Assembly: GCA_946410305.1 (NCBI GenBank)
Contig: CAMJZV010000001.1
Location: 124,001 to 188,000, forward strand
Direction of reading: 5' to 3'
Length of the DNA: 64,000 nucleotides
DNA from: an uncultured Prevotellaceae bacterium
GTDB lineage: Bacteria > Bacteroidota > Bacteroidia > Bacteroidales > Bacteroidaceae
The translations under genes were made by a program, and so were the position numbers. Below, in pieces: positions 1-10,500 of this stretch; positions within the stretch are counted from its first letter, which is position 1; every line of letters begins with the position of its first letter. The notes under the pieces are model-generated. The model did not search any database. It was not told the origin of the DNA and saw nothing but the letters and a program-made list of their open reading frames with translations.

Positions 1-78
1 TTCCGCGCCCGCTCGGTGGTGGGAGGCTTCTGGATGCGTGTCCTCATGGAGAAGAACAAAAAGAACATCAAAAACTAA
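1..78 (+). CDS. C-terminal end of an unidentified gene (5' end outside window)
   Basis: An open frame runs in from the left edge and stops at TAA 76-78, encoding 25 residues that end in a lysine/asparagine-rich tail (MEKNKKNIKN). The stop lies 5 bp before the next ATG, so this gene and the GH76 gene are very probably cotranscribed. The motif SVVGGFWMRVL faintly recalls the C-termini of Bacteroidetes secreted glutaminase or glycosidase-like proteins, but the fragment is too short to assign a function. Confidence 0.6.
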   Translation, partial: FRARSVVGGFWMRVLMEKNKKNIKN

Positions 79-83
79 AGTAT

Positions 84-2318
84 ATGAAAAGTACTTTTTC
101 CCGTTTATGGACAACCGTGGGCTGCTTCCTGCTGGCTTCAGCAGCCACCGCACAGAAGAACCTCTCCGACTATAGCATCGTCGACAACTGCACCTTCCAG
201 CCGGTAGGCTTCACTACAGACGTCACACCGCTCTTCGACAAGAACGACCTCACCGTATTCCAGCTGCCACAACTGCAGGGCACAGAGGAAATCATCCTCA
301 AGTGCGACAGGCCCTACGTGGTCAAAGGGTTCTCGGTGGTCAGCGCCGACGACGAACAGCAAGACCTCAAGCAGCTGGTGCTCTATGTGAGCAGCGACGG
401 CCAGCAGTGGAAGCTGGTGCGCAGCGTACAGCTGAACTACAGCGGACGCTATGCCTGTCAACAGGTCAGCACGCCCTACAATGGCGGCTACTCGTGGGTA
501 AAGATGGCTCTCAAGAAAGCCTCGGGAACGACAGGACTGCGCATAGCAGATATCCAACTCTTTGGCTATCCGGAGACTGACGACGACAACCTGGCCAACA
601 GCCTCAACGGTACCATCAGAGGGGCTACCAAGGCACGCCTCGTCGACAATCTCATCGACAACGACCCTACCACCATGGCAGAGATTCCCAATGCCGACCG
701 CCAGCAGATAGACAACTACAATGGCGAGCGTCGCTACAACGGACTGCTCAACGCGTGGTACGAATACGAGTTCCACCAGCCCACGGCCATCAGTGCCTAT
801 GCCCTGGGACTCACCGCCACGGCCAACCGCGACAGCCGCCCCTGCTGCTGGGAACTGCAGGCCAGCAACGACCGCCAGCAGTGGGTCACCCTCGACCTGC
901 AGCACTATGCCGCTGACATGGCGATGGACTACTACGAGCAACGCTACACGCTGGGGGCTACAGGTGCCCACATCGACTATGCCGACGTCGCCGACCGCCT
1001 GCTACAGTTCTGCGAGCAGCAGCTGGAGCGCAACCAGAACAATACGGGCATCTACTGGATATGCGACTGGGCGGTAGATGCCAGCAAGCGCAACGAAGAC
1101 TGGGGCGGCTACTGGTGGGCAGCACATGCCGTCGACAACTACGTCGACAACTATCGTCGCACGGGCAAGACGGAGCGTCTCACCAAACTCACCAAGATGG
1201 TCAACGGCGCCAAGGCACGCAACGGCAACACGCTCATCAACCACTTCTACGACGACATGGAGTGGATGGCACTGGCCTTGCTGCGGGCCTGCGACCTCAG
1301 CGCCAGCGTCAAGCGCCAGTACTGGAACCAGGTGGTGACACTCTTCGACGACATCATCGGCGGATGGAGTGACGTAGATGGTGGCGGACTGCACTGGAAC
1401 AAGAACAAGACGGGCGACGGGCGCTATAAGACGTCGTGCTCCAATGGTCCTGCCATGATTCTCGCTGCCCGCCTCTACCAGCAGACGGGCGAAGAGCGCT
1501 ACCTCGAATGGGCACAGCGCATCTATGAATATATGTACACGCACAACCGCTTTCCCGACGGCGTTGTCAAGGACCATGCCACCCTCGAAGACCACGAGGT
1601 GACGTTCTCCTACAATCAGGGCACCTGGGTGGGTGGACTGCTGGAGCTCTACATGATTACAGGCGAAGAGCACTACCGCACCACTGCCACCGAGCTGCTC
1701 GACCTGCTACTCTTCGGCAAGTGGTACTCGCCCAAGGGCATCATGAACGAGCGCCAGAACTATAACCAGGACGATGGCGGCATGTTCAAGGGCATCTTTG
1801 TGCGCTACCTCACACAGTGGCTGCTCTCAGGCCGTCTCGACAGCGAGCGCCAATACCGCTACACCAAGTGGCTCTTGGAACAGGCCCGTGCCGCCGAACT
1901 GTCGGCCATCAACAAAACGTGGTACATCATCAACCCCTACTGGACACACCAGTACAATCTGGAAAACGACGTCCACGACACCTCACGCCAGCAGACGGGT
2001 ATGATGCTCATGGAAGCCATCGACGAGCTGCGCCGTGCAGGACTGCTCCAAGCAGACTACAGCCTGCCCAACCCACATATCGGCAAACCCTTCCGCTACT
2101 ACCGTCTCGTGATTACCGAGACGCAAGGCTCAGGCACCATCATGCTTGGCTCCTGGAAACTCATCGGCAACACGTCGCCCACAGCCGTCACCTCACCCAC
2201 CATCAATAATAGCTCTTCCTTCGACGGGAAGAGCTATAATCTGATGGGCATCTCAGCAAGCGCCCACACTACAGGCATCCATATCCATAATGGCATGAAA
2301 TTCGTCAATCGCCAATAG
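84..2318 (+). CDS. Secreted GH76 family alpha-1,6-mannanase-like glycoside hydrolase
   Basis: The 744-residue protein starts with a signal peptide ending near AATAQ (residue 24). Residues about 30-290 look like one or two discoidin (F5/8 C) or galactose-binding beta-sandwich modules. Residues about 295-640 form an alpha/alpha-barrel of the GH76 type: the paired aspartates of FYDDMEWMALALL are the catalytic motif known for endo-alpha-1,6-mannanases, and TFSYNQGTWVGGLLELY is a second family hallmark. The C-terminus (NLMGISASAHTTGIHIHNGMK) resembles the tail seen on other secreted proteins here, suggesting cell-surface sorting. Known GH76 enzymes cut alpha-mannan backbones of yeast or bacterial glycans. 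The gene follows a truncated partner gene by 5 bp and converges on an AraC-type regulator gene. Confidence 0.85.
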   Translation: MKSTFSRLWTTVGCFLLASAATAQKNLSDYSIVDNCTFQPVGFTTDVTPLFDKNDLTVFQLPQLQGTEEIILKCDRPYVVKGFSVVSADDEQQDLKQLVLYVSSDGQQWKLVRSVQLNYSGRYACQQVSTPYNGGYSWVKMALKKASGTTGLRIADIQLFGYPETDDDNLANSLNGTIRGATKARLVDNLIDNDPTTMAEIPNADRQQIDNYNGERRYNGLLNAWYEYEFHQPTAISAYALGLTATANRDSRPCCWELQASNDRQQWVTLDLQHYAADMAMDYYEQRYTLGATGAHIDYADVADRLLQFCEQQLERNQNNTGIYWICDWAVDASKRNEDWGGYWWAAHAVDNYVDNYRRTGKTERLTKLTKMVNGAKARNGNTLINHFYDDMEWMALALLRACDLSASVKRQYWNQVVTLFDDIIGGWSDVDGGGLHWNKNKTGDGRYKTSCSNGPAMILAARLYQQTGEERYLEWAQRIYEYMYTHNRFPDGVVKDHATLEDHEVTFSYNQGTWVGGLLELYMITGEEHYRTTATELLDLLLFGKWYSPKGIMNERQNYNQDDGGMFKGIFVRYLTQWLLSGRLDSERQYRYTKWLLEQARAAELSAINKTWYIINPYWTHQYNLENDVHDTSRQQTGMMLMEAIDELRRAGLLQADYSLPNPHIGKPFRYYRLVITETQGSGTIMLGSWKLIGNTSPTAVTSPTINNSSSFDGKSYNLMGISASAHTTGIHIHNGMKFVNRQ

Positions 2319-2333
2319 TGAAACAGGTGGCTG

Positions 2334-3437
2334 TTACTGTTCCTCTTCACGCATCCAGGCGGTGACACTCTTGTCCATGCGTCGCTTGAAGGCGGTGCTA
2401 AAGGTACTGTAGCTGTGGTAGCCGCTCTCTTGCGCCAGCTGCTGGGCGACAATGGGCTTCTGTGCAGCGGCTAGTTCACGATAGCGGGCTATGAAGTAAT
2501 CGACGCGAAGGTCGTGGATGTATTCATAGTAGCTGGTGTCCTGACTGGCGAAATACTGGCTGAGATAGTAGCGGTTCACACCGACTGCTACCGAGAGTTG
2601 CGACAAGGTCAAGTCTGTCTGCAGGTAGAGCCGCGTGTCCTCACAGTGCTTCGCCAGCAGTTGGCCGATATGGGAAATCTCGCCTTTGGGGGAGGGGGTC
2701 TTACATGGACAAGCCTCCCTTTGGGCAGGCTTGGGGGGAAGAATGTCGGTGCTCAGATCTTTCAACGTCTCCACGCGCCACAGCAGGAGGCCAGCCAACG
2801 GGAATCCGAGGAGATGGGCGATGGTGGACATCACGTAGTTGTCGGTATATTCATAGCTCATGAGCAGCAGTATGAGGCCGATAAACAGCATCAGACTGAG
2901 CCACACCTCCTTGTTCTCCAGGTCGGCGTAATTGTCGCGCAACCACCGCCCATATTGTCTCACGGCTATCACCATATATATAATAAAGGCCGCGAAGAGA
3001 ATCAGTCCATAGATTTTGTTGGGGGTTGTGAGGTCGATGGATGGCAAGGCGATTTGCAGCACAGCAATCACCGCACAGGGTACCATGACGACTATAATGG
3101 GCCATATTGGTCGGCGGCGGTCCTGCAGCATAGTCAGCAGGGTTCCGACAAAGACGGGAGGCAGTGCCATGCAGTCGGCAGCGACGAGCAACCCATAAAT
3201 CAACGAACTGGTGTCGTCCGAATATGTGTAGAACAGTATCCACCAGATGTGAGTCATGGCCATGATGCCGAATAATGCTGCTGCCCAGCGGCGCAGTCGT
3301 GCGGGTGGTGTGATGTCGGGTGCGATAGCCTTGCCCCGACACAGCAGCAGGTAGAGGAACAGCACGATGCACACGGCAGTTCCTGCACCGTGGAGCAGGA
3401 GATACAGTATTGCCAATGGAGTAATCTGTTCAGGCAT
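2334..3437 (-). CDS. Membrane-anchored AraC-family transcriptional regulator
   Basis: I use the ATG at 3437 (MPEQITPL) rather than the longer frame from 3500, because the promoter-like CAAAATTA (reverse TAATTTTG) at 3468-3475 lies inside that extension. The 367-residue protein has about seven hydrophobic segments in its first 230 residues, then a linker and a C-terminal AraC helix-turn-helix domain (about residues 260-365) with the typical second-helix signature SGYHSYSTFSTAFKRRM. Such proteins in Bacteroidetes sense an unknown signal at the membrane and regulate nearby genes. The linker contains TPSPKGEI, which matches a translated intergenic repeat found elsewhere in the window. Possible targets are the divergent beta-barrel gene or the convergent GH76 gene; neither is shown. 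Confidence 0.85.
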   Translation of the reverse strand: MPEQITPLAILYLLLHGAGTAVCIVLFLYLLLCRGKAIAPDITPPARLRRWAAALFGIMAMTHIWWILFYTYSDDTSSLIYGLLVAADCMALPPVFVGTLLTMLQDRRRPIWPIIVVMVPCAVIAVLQIALPSIDLTTPNKIYGLILFAAFIIYMVIAVRQYGRWLRDNYADLENKEVWLSLMLFIGLILLLMSYEYTDNYVMSTIAHLLGFPLAGLLLWRVETLKDLSTDILPPKPAQREACPCKTPSPKGEISHIGQLLAKHCEDTRLYLQTDLTLSQLSVAVGVNRYYLSQYFASQDTSYYEYIHDLRVDYFIARYRELAAAQKPIVAQQLAQESGYHSYSTFSTAFKRRMDKSVTAWMREEEQ

Positions 3438-3467
3438 ATCGTTTTTGTTATTGCGGTATTTTCGCCA

Positions 3468-3475
3468 CAAAATTA
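3468..3475 (-). promoter_or_regulatory. Candidate -7 element of the membrane AraC regulator gene
   Basis: The reverse strand reads TAATTTTG, matching the Bacteroidetes -7 consensus TAnnTTTG. Transcription would start about 25 nt before the ATG at 3437. No convincing -33 element was found, so the call rests on the -7 box and on its position. Confidence 0.4.
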
Positions 3476-3691
3476 CTACATTTTTTACAAAATCGGACAT
3501 TTTTCTCTACCAAAATGTAAATTTACACACAAATTGTCATAAGAATGACATCATCCCACACGGAAAACATCGACGAATCAGCTCAGTGCTTTTAATTTTT
3601 CCCCATTTCATCGGCAGTTGCTGATGTAGTAAATACGATAAATAAATTGATATGCGTTAATGGAAAAATCTGTAAAAAAGATGAAAGCAAC

Positions 3692-3728
3692 TCTCAGCTA
3701 ATGCAAAAAAGTCTCAGCTAATGCAAAA
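3692..3728 (+). repeat. Two 17-bp direct repeats upstream of the beta-barrel promoter
   Basis: TCTCAGCTAATGCAAAA occurs at 3692-3708 and again at 3712-3728. The copies start exactly 20 bp apart, about two helical turns, and end 24 bp before the -33 element of the downstream promoter. This placement suits a tandem activator-binding site; the binding protein is unknown. Confidence 0.7.
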
Positions 3729-3752
3729 TCTTCGCTCACGACGATGTTGCCC

Positions 3753-3783
3753 TTGTGATTTTCGTTTTTTTTTACTACTTTTG
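3753..3783 (+). promoter_or_regulatory. Bacteroidetes-type promoter of the beta-barrel gene
   Basis: A perfect -7 element TACTTTTG lies at 3776-3783, with a TTG -33 element at 3753-3755 and a 20-bp spacer. Both match the known Bacteroidetes housekeeping promoter. The transcript would have a leader of roughly 50 nt before the ATG at 3841. Confidence 0.75.
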
Positions 3784-3840
3784 TACAAAAATACTAAACC
3801 ATTAATCGCATTATTAATTATTAACAATTTTAAAAAAACA

Positions 3841-4479
3841 ATGAAAAAAATGATGATGATGCTGGTCATGGCAACAGTTGCCCTGACAGCAAGTGCACAG
3901 AATGAAGTTGGTCAGCTTACCCTTCAGCCAAAGATTGGTGCAAACCTCGCAAATCTGACAGACACTAAGCAGTCCGACCAAAAAGGTGAGCTCAAAGCTG
4001 GTCTCGTAGTAGGTGTTGAGGCTGAGTACGGTATCTCTGAGAAGTTCTCTGTAGCAGCTGGTCTGCTCTATTCTATGCAGGGATGTAACTTTGGTGAGTA
4101 TAAAGTATCAGCTGGTGGCGAAACCCTTTCCGGTTGGGACAAGAACGAGCGTAACTTCAGTTATCTGAACATCCCCATCGTAGCTAATTTATATTTTGCT
4201 AAGGGTTGGGCTATCAAGGCCGGTATCCAGCCAGGCTTCCTGCTGAGCGCTAAGTATAAGCTTGATGGTGTTGGTGCTCAAGAGAGCTTTAACGAAGATA
4301 TCAAGGATGCTTGCAAGACTTTCGACTTCTCTATTCCCCTTGGTATCTCTTACGAGTATGAGAAGGCCGTTTTCGACCTTCGTTACAATCTCGGTGTAAC
4401 TAAGGTGAACAAGGACGGCGATAACAGCTCAAAGAACAGTGTTATCCAGTTCACTGTAGGCTACAAGTTCGCCCTCTAA
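3841..4479 (+). CDS. Outer-membrane beta-barrel protein (porin-like, OMP_b-brl family)
   Basis: Translation is placed at ATG 3841, which begins a clear signal peptide (MKKMMMMLVMATVALTASAQ); the longer frame from 3721 would include the promoter. The mature protein of about 190 residues has alternating hydrophobic/polar strands, glycine turns (KIGANLANL, KAGLVVGVEAEYG), and ends in an aromatic strand finishing QFTVGYKFAL, as expected for a small eight-stranded barrel. Families of this type serve as structural or small-solute outer-membrane proteins in Bacteroidetes; no specific role can be read here. A GC-rich hairpin follows the stop directly, so the gene appears monocistronic. Codon use is rich in frequent codons, in line with high expression. 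Confidence 0.85.
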   Translation: MKKMMMMLVMATVALTASAQNEVGQLTLQPKIGANLANLTDTKQSDQKGELKAGLVVGVEAEYGISEKFSVAAGLLYSMQGCNFGEYKVSAGGETLSGWDKNERNFSYLNIPIVANLYFAKGWAIKAGIQPGFLLSAKYKLDGVGAQESFNEDIKDACKTFDFSIPLGISYEYEKAVFDLRYNLGVTKVNKDGDNSSKNSVIQFTVGYKFAL

Positions 4480-4480
4480 A

Positions 4481-4497
4481 AAGCGCCCGGGGCGCTT
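4481..4497 (+). terminator. Hairpin terminator after the beta-barrel gene
   Basis: AAGCGCC (4481-4487) pairs perfectly with GGCGCTT (4491-4497) around a 3-nt loop, starting 2 nt after the TAA stop. A modest T-rich tract (ATTCCCTTTTTCCC) follows. Confidence 0.6.
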
Positions 4498-4516
4498 AAT
4501 TCCCTTTTTCCCTTAT

Positions 4517-4547
4517 GCCGTCGAGGGTTCGACTCCCTCGTCGGCTA
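4517..4547 (+). other. tRNA 3'-end-like fragment (T-arm plus acceptor strand)
   Basis: Positions 4523-4539 form a canonical T-arm: a 5-bp stem GAGGG/CCCTC enclosing the 7-nt loop TTCGACT. It is followed by a 7-nt acceptor-like strand GTCGGCT and a discriminator-like A at 4547. No matching 5' acceptor strand, D-arm or anticodon arm lies upstream, so this is not a complete tRNA. The same bases also form an 11-bp inverted repeat with a single T-T mismatch (GCCGTCGAGGG / CCCTCGTCGGC). It could be a relic of a tRNA gene, an old integration site, or a tRNA-mimicking hairpin in the leader of the next gene. Confidence 0.45.
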
Positions 4548-4570
4548 CAATAATAAAAAATGATAAGATT

Positions 4571-7500
4571 ATGAAGAGTTTGGAAAATAACATAGTCTGT
4601 GTGCTTAGCCGCCTGTTTTTGTTGGTTTGTCTGTTGGTAGGCTGGTTTGGCGACGCCAAGGCCTGTAAGTTGGAAGACACTTACCGTTATACGGTGGTTC
4701 TTGAGGGTTCAGACAAGGTACGCATCAAGATGCCTCTTTACGACAAGGAGGACAACGATTGCTGGGTCCAGTACGGATATCTTACTATCCAGATAGAGGG
4801 AGAGCCAACAAAGGAAACTGTTGTCACTTATTGGTCGGAGGAAGACATCTCCCGTAGTGACTATTTCCCCAAATGCACTATCAAGAAGAGTGTTGACGGA
4901 GAAATGACGATGTACCGCGATAGAAGCTATTCCACAGCGCGAGTTACTAACACCTCCACGGGTATTATCTGCCCCTGCGTAAGTGGTGGTGACTACGCCA
5001 TTGTCAACCTGCTGTGGACTGTACCAGACAAGTATCGTGGCAAGAAGGTCACCTTCCATTGGTATATCCATCACAATGGCAACAATACCGAGTACGATAA
5101 AGAGATTACGGGTATTGCCGATGTGACCTTCCCCATTCCGAGTGCTCCTGCAGAAGTGAAGCCCATACTGATGGACCCCATCATTTCGTACGATGCTTCC
5201 CATGCCAATCAGATTATGGTTCCCTACATGATGGCTGCCAGTGATGTGGAGAAAATCAGAGCCATATATGTTGATGGGCAAGGAATCGCATTCCCCATCG
5301 AACTGGACAAGAATAAGACGTCGGGCTTTGTATATTTACCGGCAGAAGCATATATCGATCAATTCTTTATTCAAGCTACCTATAAAGATAGTGAAGGCGT
5401 TAAAAAGACCGTTCGCTCGGAAACGATAAGTCTTCCTGTGCTGCACAACCCCAAGCGACTGGCGACGACACTTCAGAATGACGGAAAGGTAACGCTGACG
5501 TGGAGCGTGGACAGAACGAACTGGAACGACGTACAGCCTACAGACAACTGGGAGATTCAGCGCAACGTCAGCGGCGACCCCAGCAACAACCAGTGGGTGA
5601 CCATCGGTCAGGAAGCTTTCAACGAGAAATTCGCGGACTACACCTATACGGACGAAGCCCTGCTGTCACAGTATGCTGAGCAGGTCGTTTACTACCGTGT
5701 GCGCCGTACTATTACCGCTTTGTGGAATTGGGCAGATAACAGTGGATATGCACAGACCGTTTTTGCTACCAAACTGATGCTTCCTGCTGTGACAAGCGGA
5801 ACGGTTCAAAGGGCTGGCGAGTGGAACGATGATAATCATGAGGTGTCTTTGAATTTTCAGATAGGACCTAGAGAATTACGTACTGCCCAGGATTGGGTAG
5901 ACCTCGCCAATCTTGTGAATGAGAGTGTAGAGGGTACGTCTTTCAATGTCGTTATGATGAACGACATCGAGTTAAGTGAGAGCCAATCTGTCATGATCGG
6001 CAAAAGTAACGCTTTTCATGGCGTCTTCGATGGCAATGGCCATACGCTGACTTTCAATCTCTCATCCACCGATGTTCCCTATGCTGCTCCCTTCCGGTAT
6101 GTGGGCAACGCCAACATACGCAACCTGCATGTAAAAGGCTCTATCACCACATCAGTACGATATGCTTCCGGTCTGGTAGGTAATATGGTTTATAACACAT
6201 CGCCAGTCATAGAAAACTGTATCTCTTCCATCAACCTTAAAAGTACGGTAAACGGCAGGGCCACTATGGGTGGTCTTTTGGGTGTTGATGAGACCAGAAT
6301 GTCTGTCATTCTTAGAAACTGTCTGTTTGACGGAAGTTTCGAGGGTGAGAATTGTTACGGTAACGCCGGTCTGGTAGCATATACTCCAGGAACAGTCAGT
6401 CAAAGGCTATCAATTCAGAACTGCCTTTTTGCTCCGTCGAGACTGAATACGAAGACGGATGATTGCTCGACGCTTGCCGATGGTGTTTGCAATATTAGCA
6501 ATAGCGCTTATACGGTCGCCTACGGAAGTGTTCCGCACGAAAGTTTAGCGATTGACGCGAAAGGCATGTCTGCCGCCGACTTGCAGACCTATCTGGGTGA
6601 CGGATGGACGGTATCGGACGATAAAGTGATACCTGTTCAATCATCTTATGCCACGATATGGGACAAATCTGCCAAGGCGGTGCTTACCATTGAGAAGCTG
6701 GTTCGCAATGAGCTGCGCTATACTGAGCGTCGCGAACTCACGGAAGAGGAGCGAATCAAAGGAAATATGACCGTTAAACTGGCAACACCATGCGTGGACT
6801 ATCGTTTCTACATGGTGGTGGAAAAGGGCAATTCTAAGTTGCCGTTAACTACCACTGAGCGCATACAACTCGAGCCGACTGATGCGGGCGAGTATAGTTT
6901 TGACAACAACGTAAAACTGACCAACGCCAAAGCAGAGACAGAGCAGAACTATGTTAGTCTGTCGTGGGAGACTGAGCGCGGTCAAGCCGACTACTACCGC
7001 ATCCTGCGTAGCGACCAGATGACGCCCGATATTGTGGATACGCTGAAAAACAACCTCTTGGAGCCCCTCTATATGGACCGCACGGTGCGCCCCCAGCACA
7101 CTTATATCTACACCATAGAGGGCGTCACCCAATGTGAAGGCGAGAACGTCAGCAGGGTGACGGTCAAAGGCAACTGTAAGCCTACGGGTATGGTGCGTGG
7201 TTACGTGCGCCTGCCCAACGGTACCGGTCTGCCTGGCTGTACTGTGACAGCCACTCCCGACAACATCCCTGGCGCTGAGGCAAAGTCGACCGTGACTGAC
7301 GAGACGGGATTCTTTGAAATTGGTGACCTCGTCTATACCAAGTATGGTATCTATACCCTCGATGTGAGCACCCCGAACAATGATGGTTCGTTTACTTCGC
7401 AGCGGATAGTCTTCGACGATGAGGTGAACCTGCAGACGAACATCAACTTTACGCAGGACAGCTACTACCTATTCTCAGGTTTCGTGCTTTATGAAGGCAC

Positions 7501-10500
7501 CAGCATCCCAGTAACTGGCGTAGAGTTCCTGCGCGATGGCAGGGTGATGAAAAACGCCTTGGGTAAGACTATCACTACCGATAGTCAGGGTGCCTTCACG
7601 CTGAGTATTCCACAGGGCAGTCATCAGATTCAGGTGGTGAAGAAAGGACACACTTTCAAGAACGATGGCTACTTCACCACACCTGACGGTCAGCCAGACT
7701 CTACATGGCACAACTGGACGAAGAATGTGAGCGACATCTATCTGTGGGACCAGACGAAGGTTAACCTGATGGGACGTGTCGCTGGCGGTAAGGATCAGGG
7801 CAGTTTGAAACTGGGTGAGTCGCTGTCAAAGAACAATCTGGGCGACGACCTTACAATCGTGCTCCAACTTGAGGGCGACAACACATCGTGGCTGGTTCGC
7901 GACCAAAAGGATCCCACAGTGACGGAGCGTCACGAGGTGTTTACTCACGGAAAGACCGACACCACACGTGTCGATGCCTATCGCCACCGCATCGTTATTC
8001 ATCCCGACAAGATGACGGGTGAATACCTGATGCCAGTCTGCCCCGCAAAGTACAAGGTGACGGAAATCTATGCCAAGGGCTATTCAACGCTGTTCCAGAA
8101 CGGAATGGTCAGCGAAGTCATAGACCTGAACAGCTGCAATGATGGCGACTCGGTCACTTACTCGCGCATCTATCACTCAATGCCCACACTTGACGTATGG
8201 CAGTTCAACGGTTCTGACGAGCGCTACTACGGCATCAAGAAATACACTTCGCGTGATAATGCCGGCAACAGCGAGATTGTAAAACTGTGGAGCAACAACA
8301 GTTACACCTTGGGACACCCCGTGTTTATGGCAGGTTCAACGGTGCCTATGATGCTGTCGGCTCGTGAGGAATACTACTACAACAACGACAAGAACGGAAA
8401 TTTGGATATTGTACAACTGGATGGCGGCAAGGTGATTATCAACAATGGACTCATTGCCAACAACCATTCTGACTCGGTGGCACTGGACAAGGACGGACAG
8501 GGTTCTTATGTGTTCACACCTCAGAACACCACCTTCACGCAGGTGGACGACGTGGCACTGCGCACCATGAACATCACGCTGCTCTACGACGGCGTCTATT
8601 ACGACATTCAGCCGATACGAGGCTATGTGATGGCATCAATGCCCAAGTTGCAGGGACGTCGTGTCGTTGCCGGACGTAACACCCATCTTGTGGATGTCCT
8701 GCGCGACCCGCCAGGAAGCGGCAGTTCGGCATACATCGAGAAAGGCACGAAGTTCAATTACAGTTATACAGCCGACTACAAAGTGGAAGCTGGTATTGGT
8801 TTTGAAATAGGCGTCGGTGCCGGTAACAACTACTATACGGGTGTCGTGGGAGGTACCACAGAGGCCGGCGACATTGGTTCTGTGAAGAACTACGCCGCTC
8901 TGGGATATGACCTAAAGACTGGCTATTATCAAGACTGGAGCTATAATTACACGATTGAGACAAACGAGAAGATAACGACCAGCAGCAGTAGCAAGGAGAT
9001 TGGTGCCAATGCCGATGTCTATATAGGCATCACAGACAACGTGATTTTAGAGGACGGCATTGCTGTGCGTGTGGTGAACAGTAAAGGCATGGAGCGACTG
9101 AAACCGGGCATGGGTGGTACGGTGACTGTCGACGGTCACGACTATAGGGTGACGGGTACTGCCAAGATTCTGGCTCGTGGCTATGATACAGAGCAGGAAG
9201 ACTCTGTCTATCTTGTTCGCGACGAGGTGCTGCAACTGAAGAACAAGGTAACCTCCACCTTTGCCCATTCACAACACTACCTGACGGATGAGCTCATTCC
9301 CAGTCTTGTGCGCGTACGCAACAGTCTGTTGCTGGATTACACCACCTCTGCCAGTGAAGCACAGGCTATGGCTGACAATCTGCAGACTCCTGTCTATGTG
9401 AGCAAGGTGGCTACCACCGATACTCGTTTTGGTGGAGAATATACCCAATATCTGCCCCAGAATACGACAATCCAGTGGAGCGACTCGATTAAGGCCCTGA
9501 ACAACGAGATCCGTGTATGGGTCGGCATGATTGGTGCCAACGAGAAAGCCAAACTGGAAGCAGCGGAAAAAGTAAACGTCTATGACTTCGACGGTTCTAC
9601 CAGTGTGAGCTACAGTGAATCGTTCAACACCTCAAGTGGACTGCACCGCTATATCATACTCCCTGCAAGTGCCGGCATTAGCGGCGGCGGAATCTCAGGA
9701 GGTACTAATAATGGCGGAAGTACGTCCGCGATGGACCTGGGTGATGGTGACCCTGAATTTGATTACACAATTGGCGGTATCGCACTGAAATATAAGATAA
9801 AGCCCATTGCCAATTTCAATTTCAACTATAAGAACGGTGTCGACAGCACCTTCACGAAGAAGATTGGATTTACGCTGGCTTGCAGTCGCAATTCAAACCT
9901 TACCGTAGGCGTCTATCGTGATAATGGAATCAGCGGCGACAGTCTGAAGGCACTTATTGAACTGGGCCAGGCGGGTCTCTATTATCAACATGTAGAAGAG
10001 AACCTGAAGTTGATTTACAACGGACGTCCGGGCAGCAGCAATACGACGAGCTATCTTGGGAACCTGAGTAGCACACCACGTGCACGCAACTTCGTCTATC
10101 GCACCTTGGCAGGTGCCACAGCTTCGCCTTGGGAAGACGAGCGTCGCACCATCTATTACACTCCAGGTACGATACTCGACCAGAAGACGCAGGAGATTGA
10201 CCAGTTGCGCATCTGGGCCAAGGAGGCCTCAGTGGCCAATGTGCCCTATGGTGATCCCGCACGCTTCACCATTTATATGGCTAACGAGAGTGAAATGCCC
10301 GCACGTGCCACCAAGTCTTTGAAATACTTCCTGCAAGACTCTATGAACCCCGACGGAGCCAAGGTGCTCATCGATGGCGCTCCCCTGACGGGGTCTGGCA
10401 CCAACCTGTATCTGGAACCAGGCACCATCGTGGAGAAACAGGTAGAGGTGTTTGCTGGAGCAGGTTACGACTACGAGAACCTAGGCATCTCCATCTACGA

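Larger units (their letters stand above)
3438..3840. other. Divergent intergenic region between the regulator and beta-barrel genes
   Basis: This 403-bp AT-rich stretch has no supported gene. It holds a candidate reverse-strand promoter near 3468-3475 for the regulator, a pair of 17-bp direct repeats at 3692-3728, and a strong forward promoter at 3753-3783 for the beta-barrel gene. The open frame that crosses 3721-3840 is only an upstream extension of the beta-barrel gene and is not expected to be translated. Confidence 0.7.

Noticed and set aside
4517..4547. Complete tRNA gene
   Set aside because: Only the T-arm and a 3' acceptor-like strand are present; no D-arm, anticodon arm or 5' acceptor strand was found upstream.
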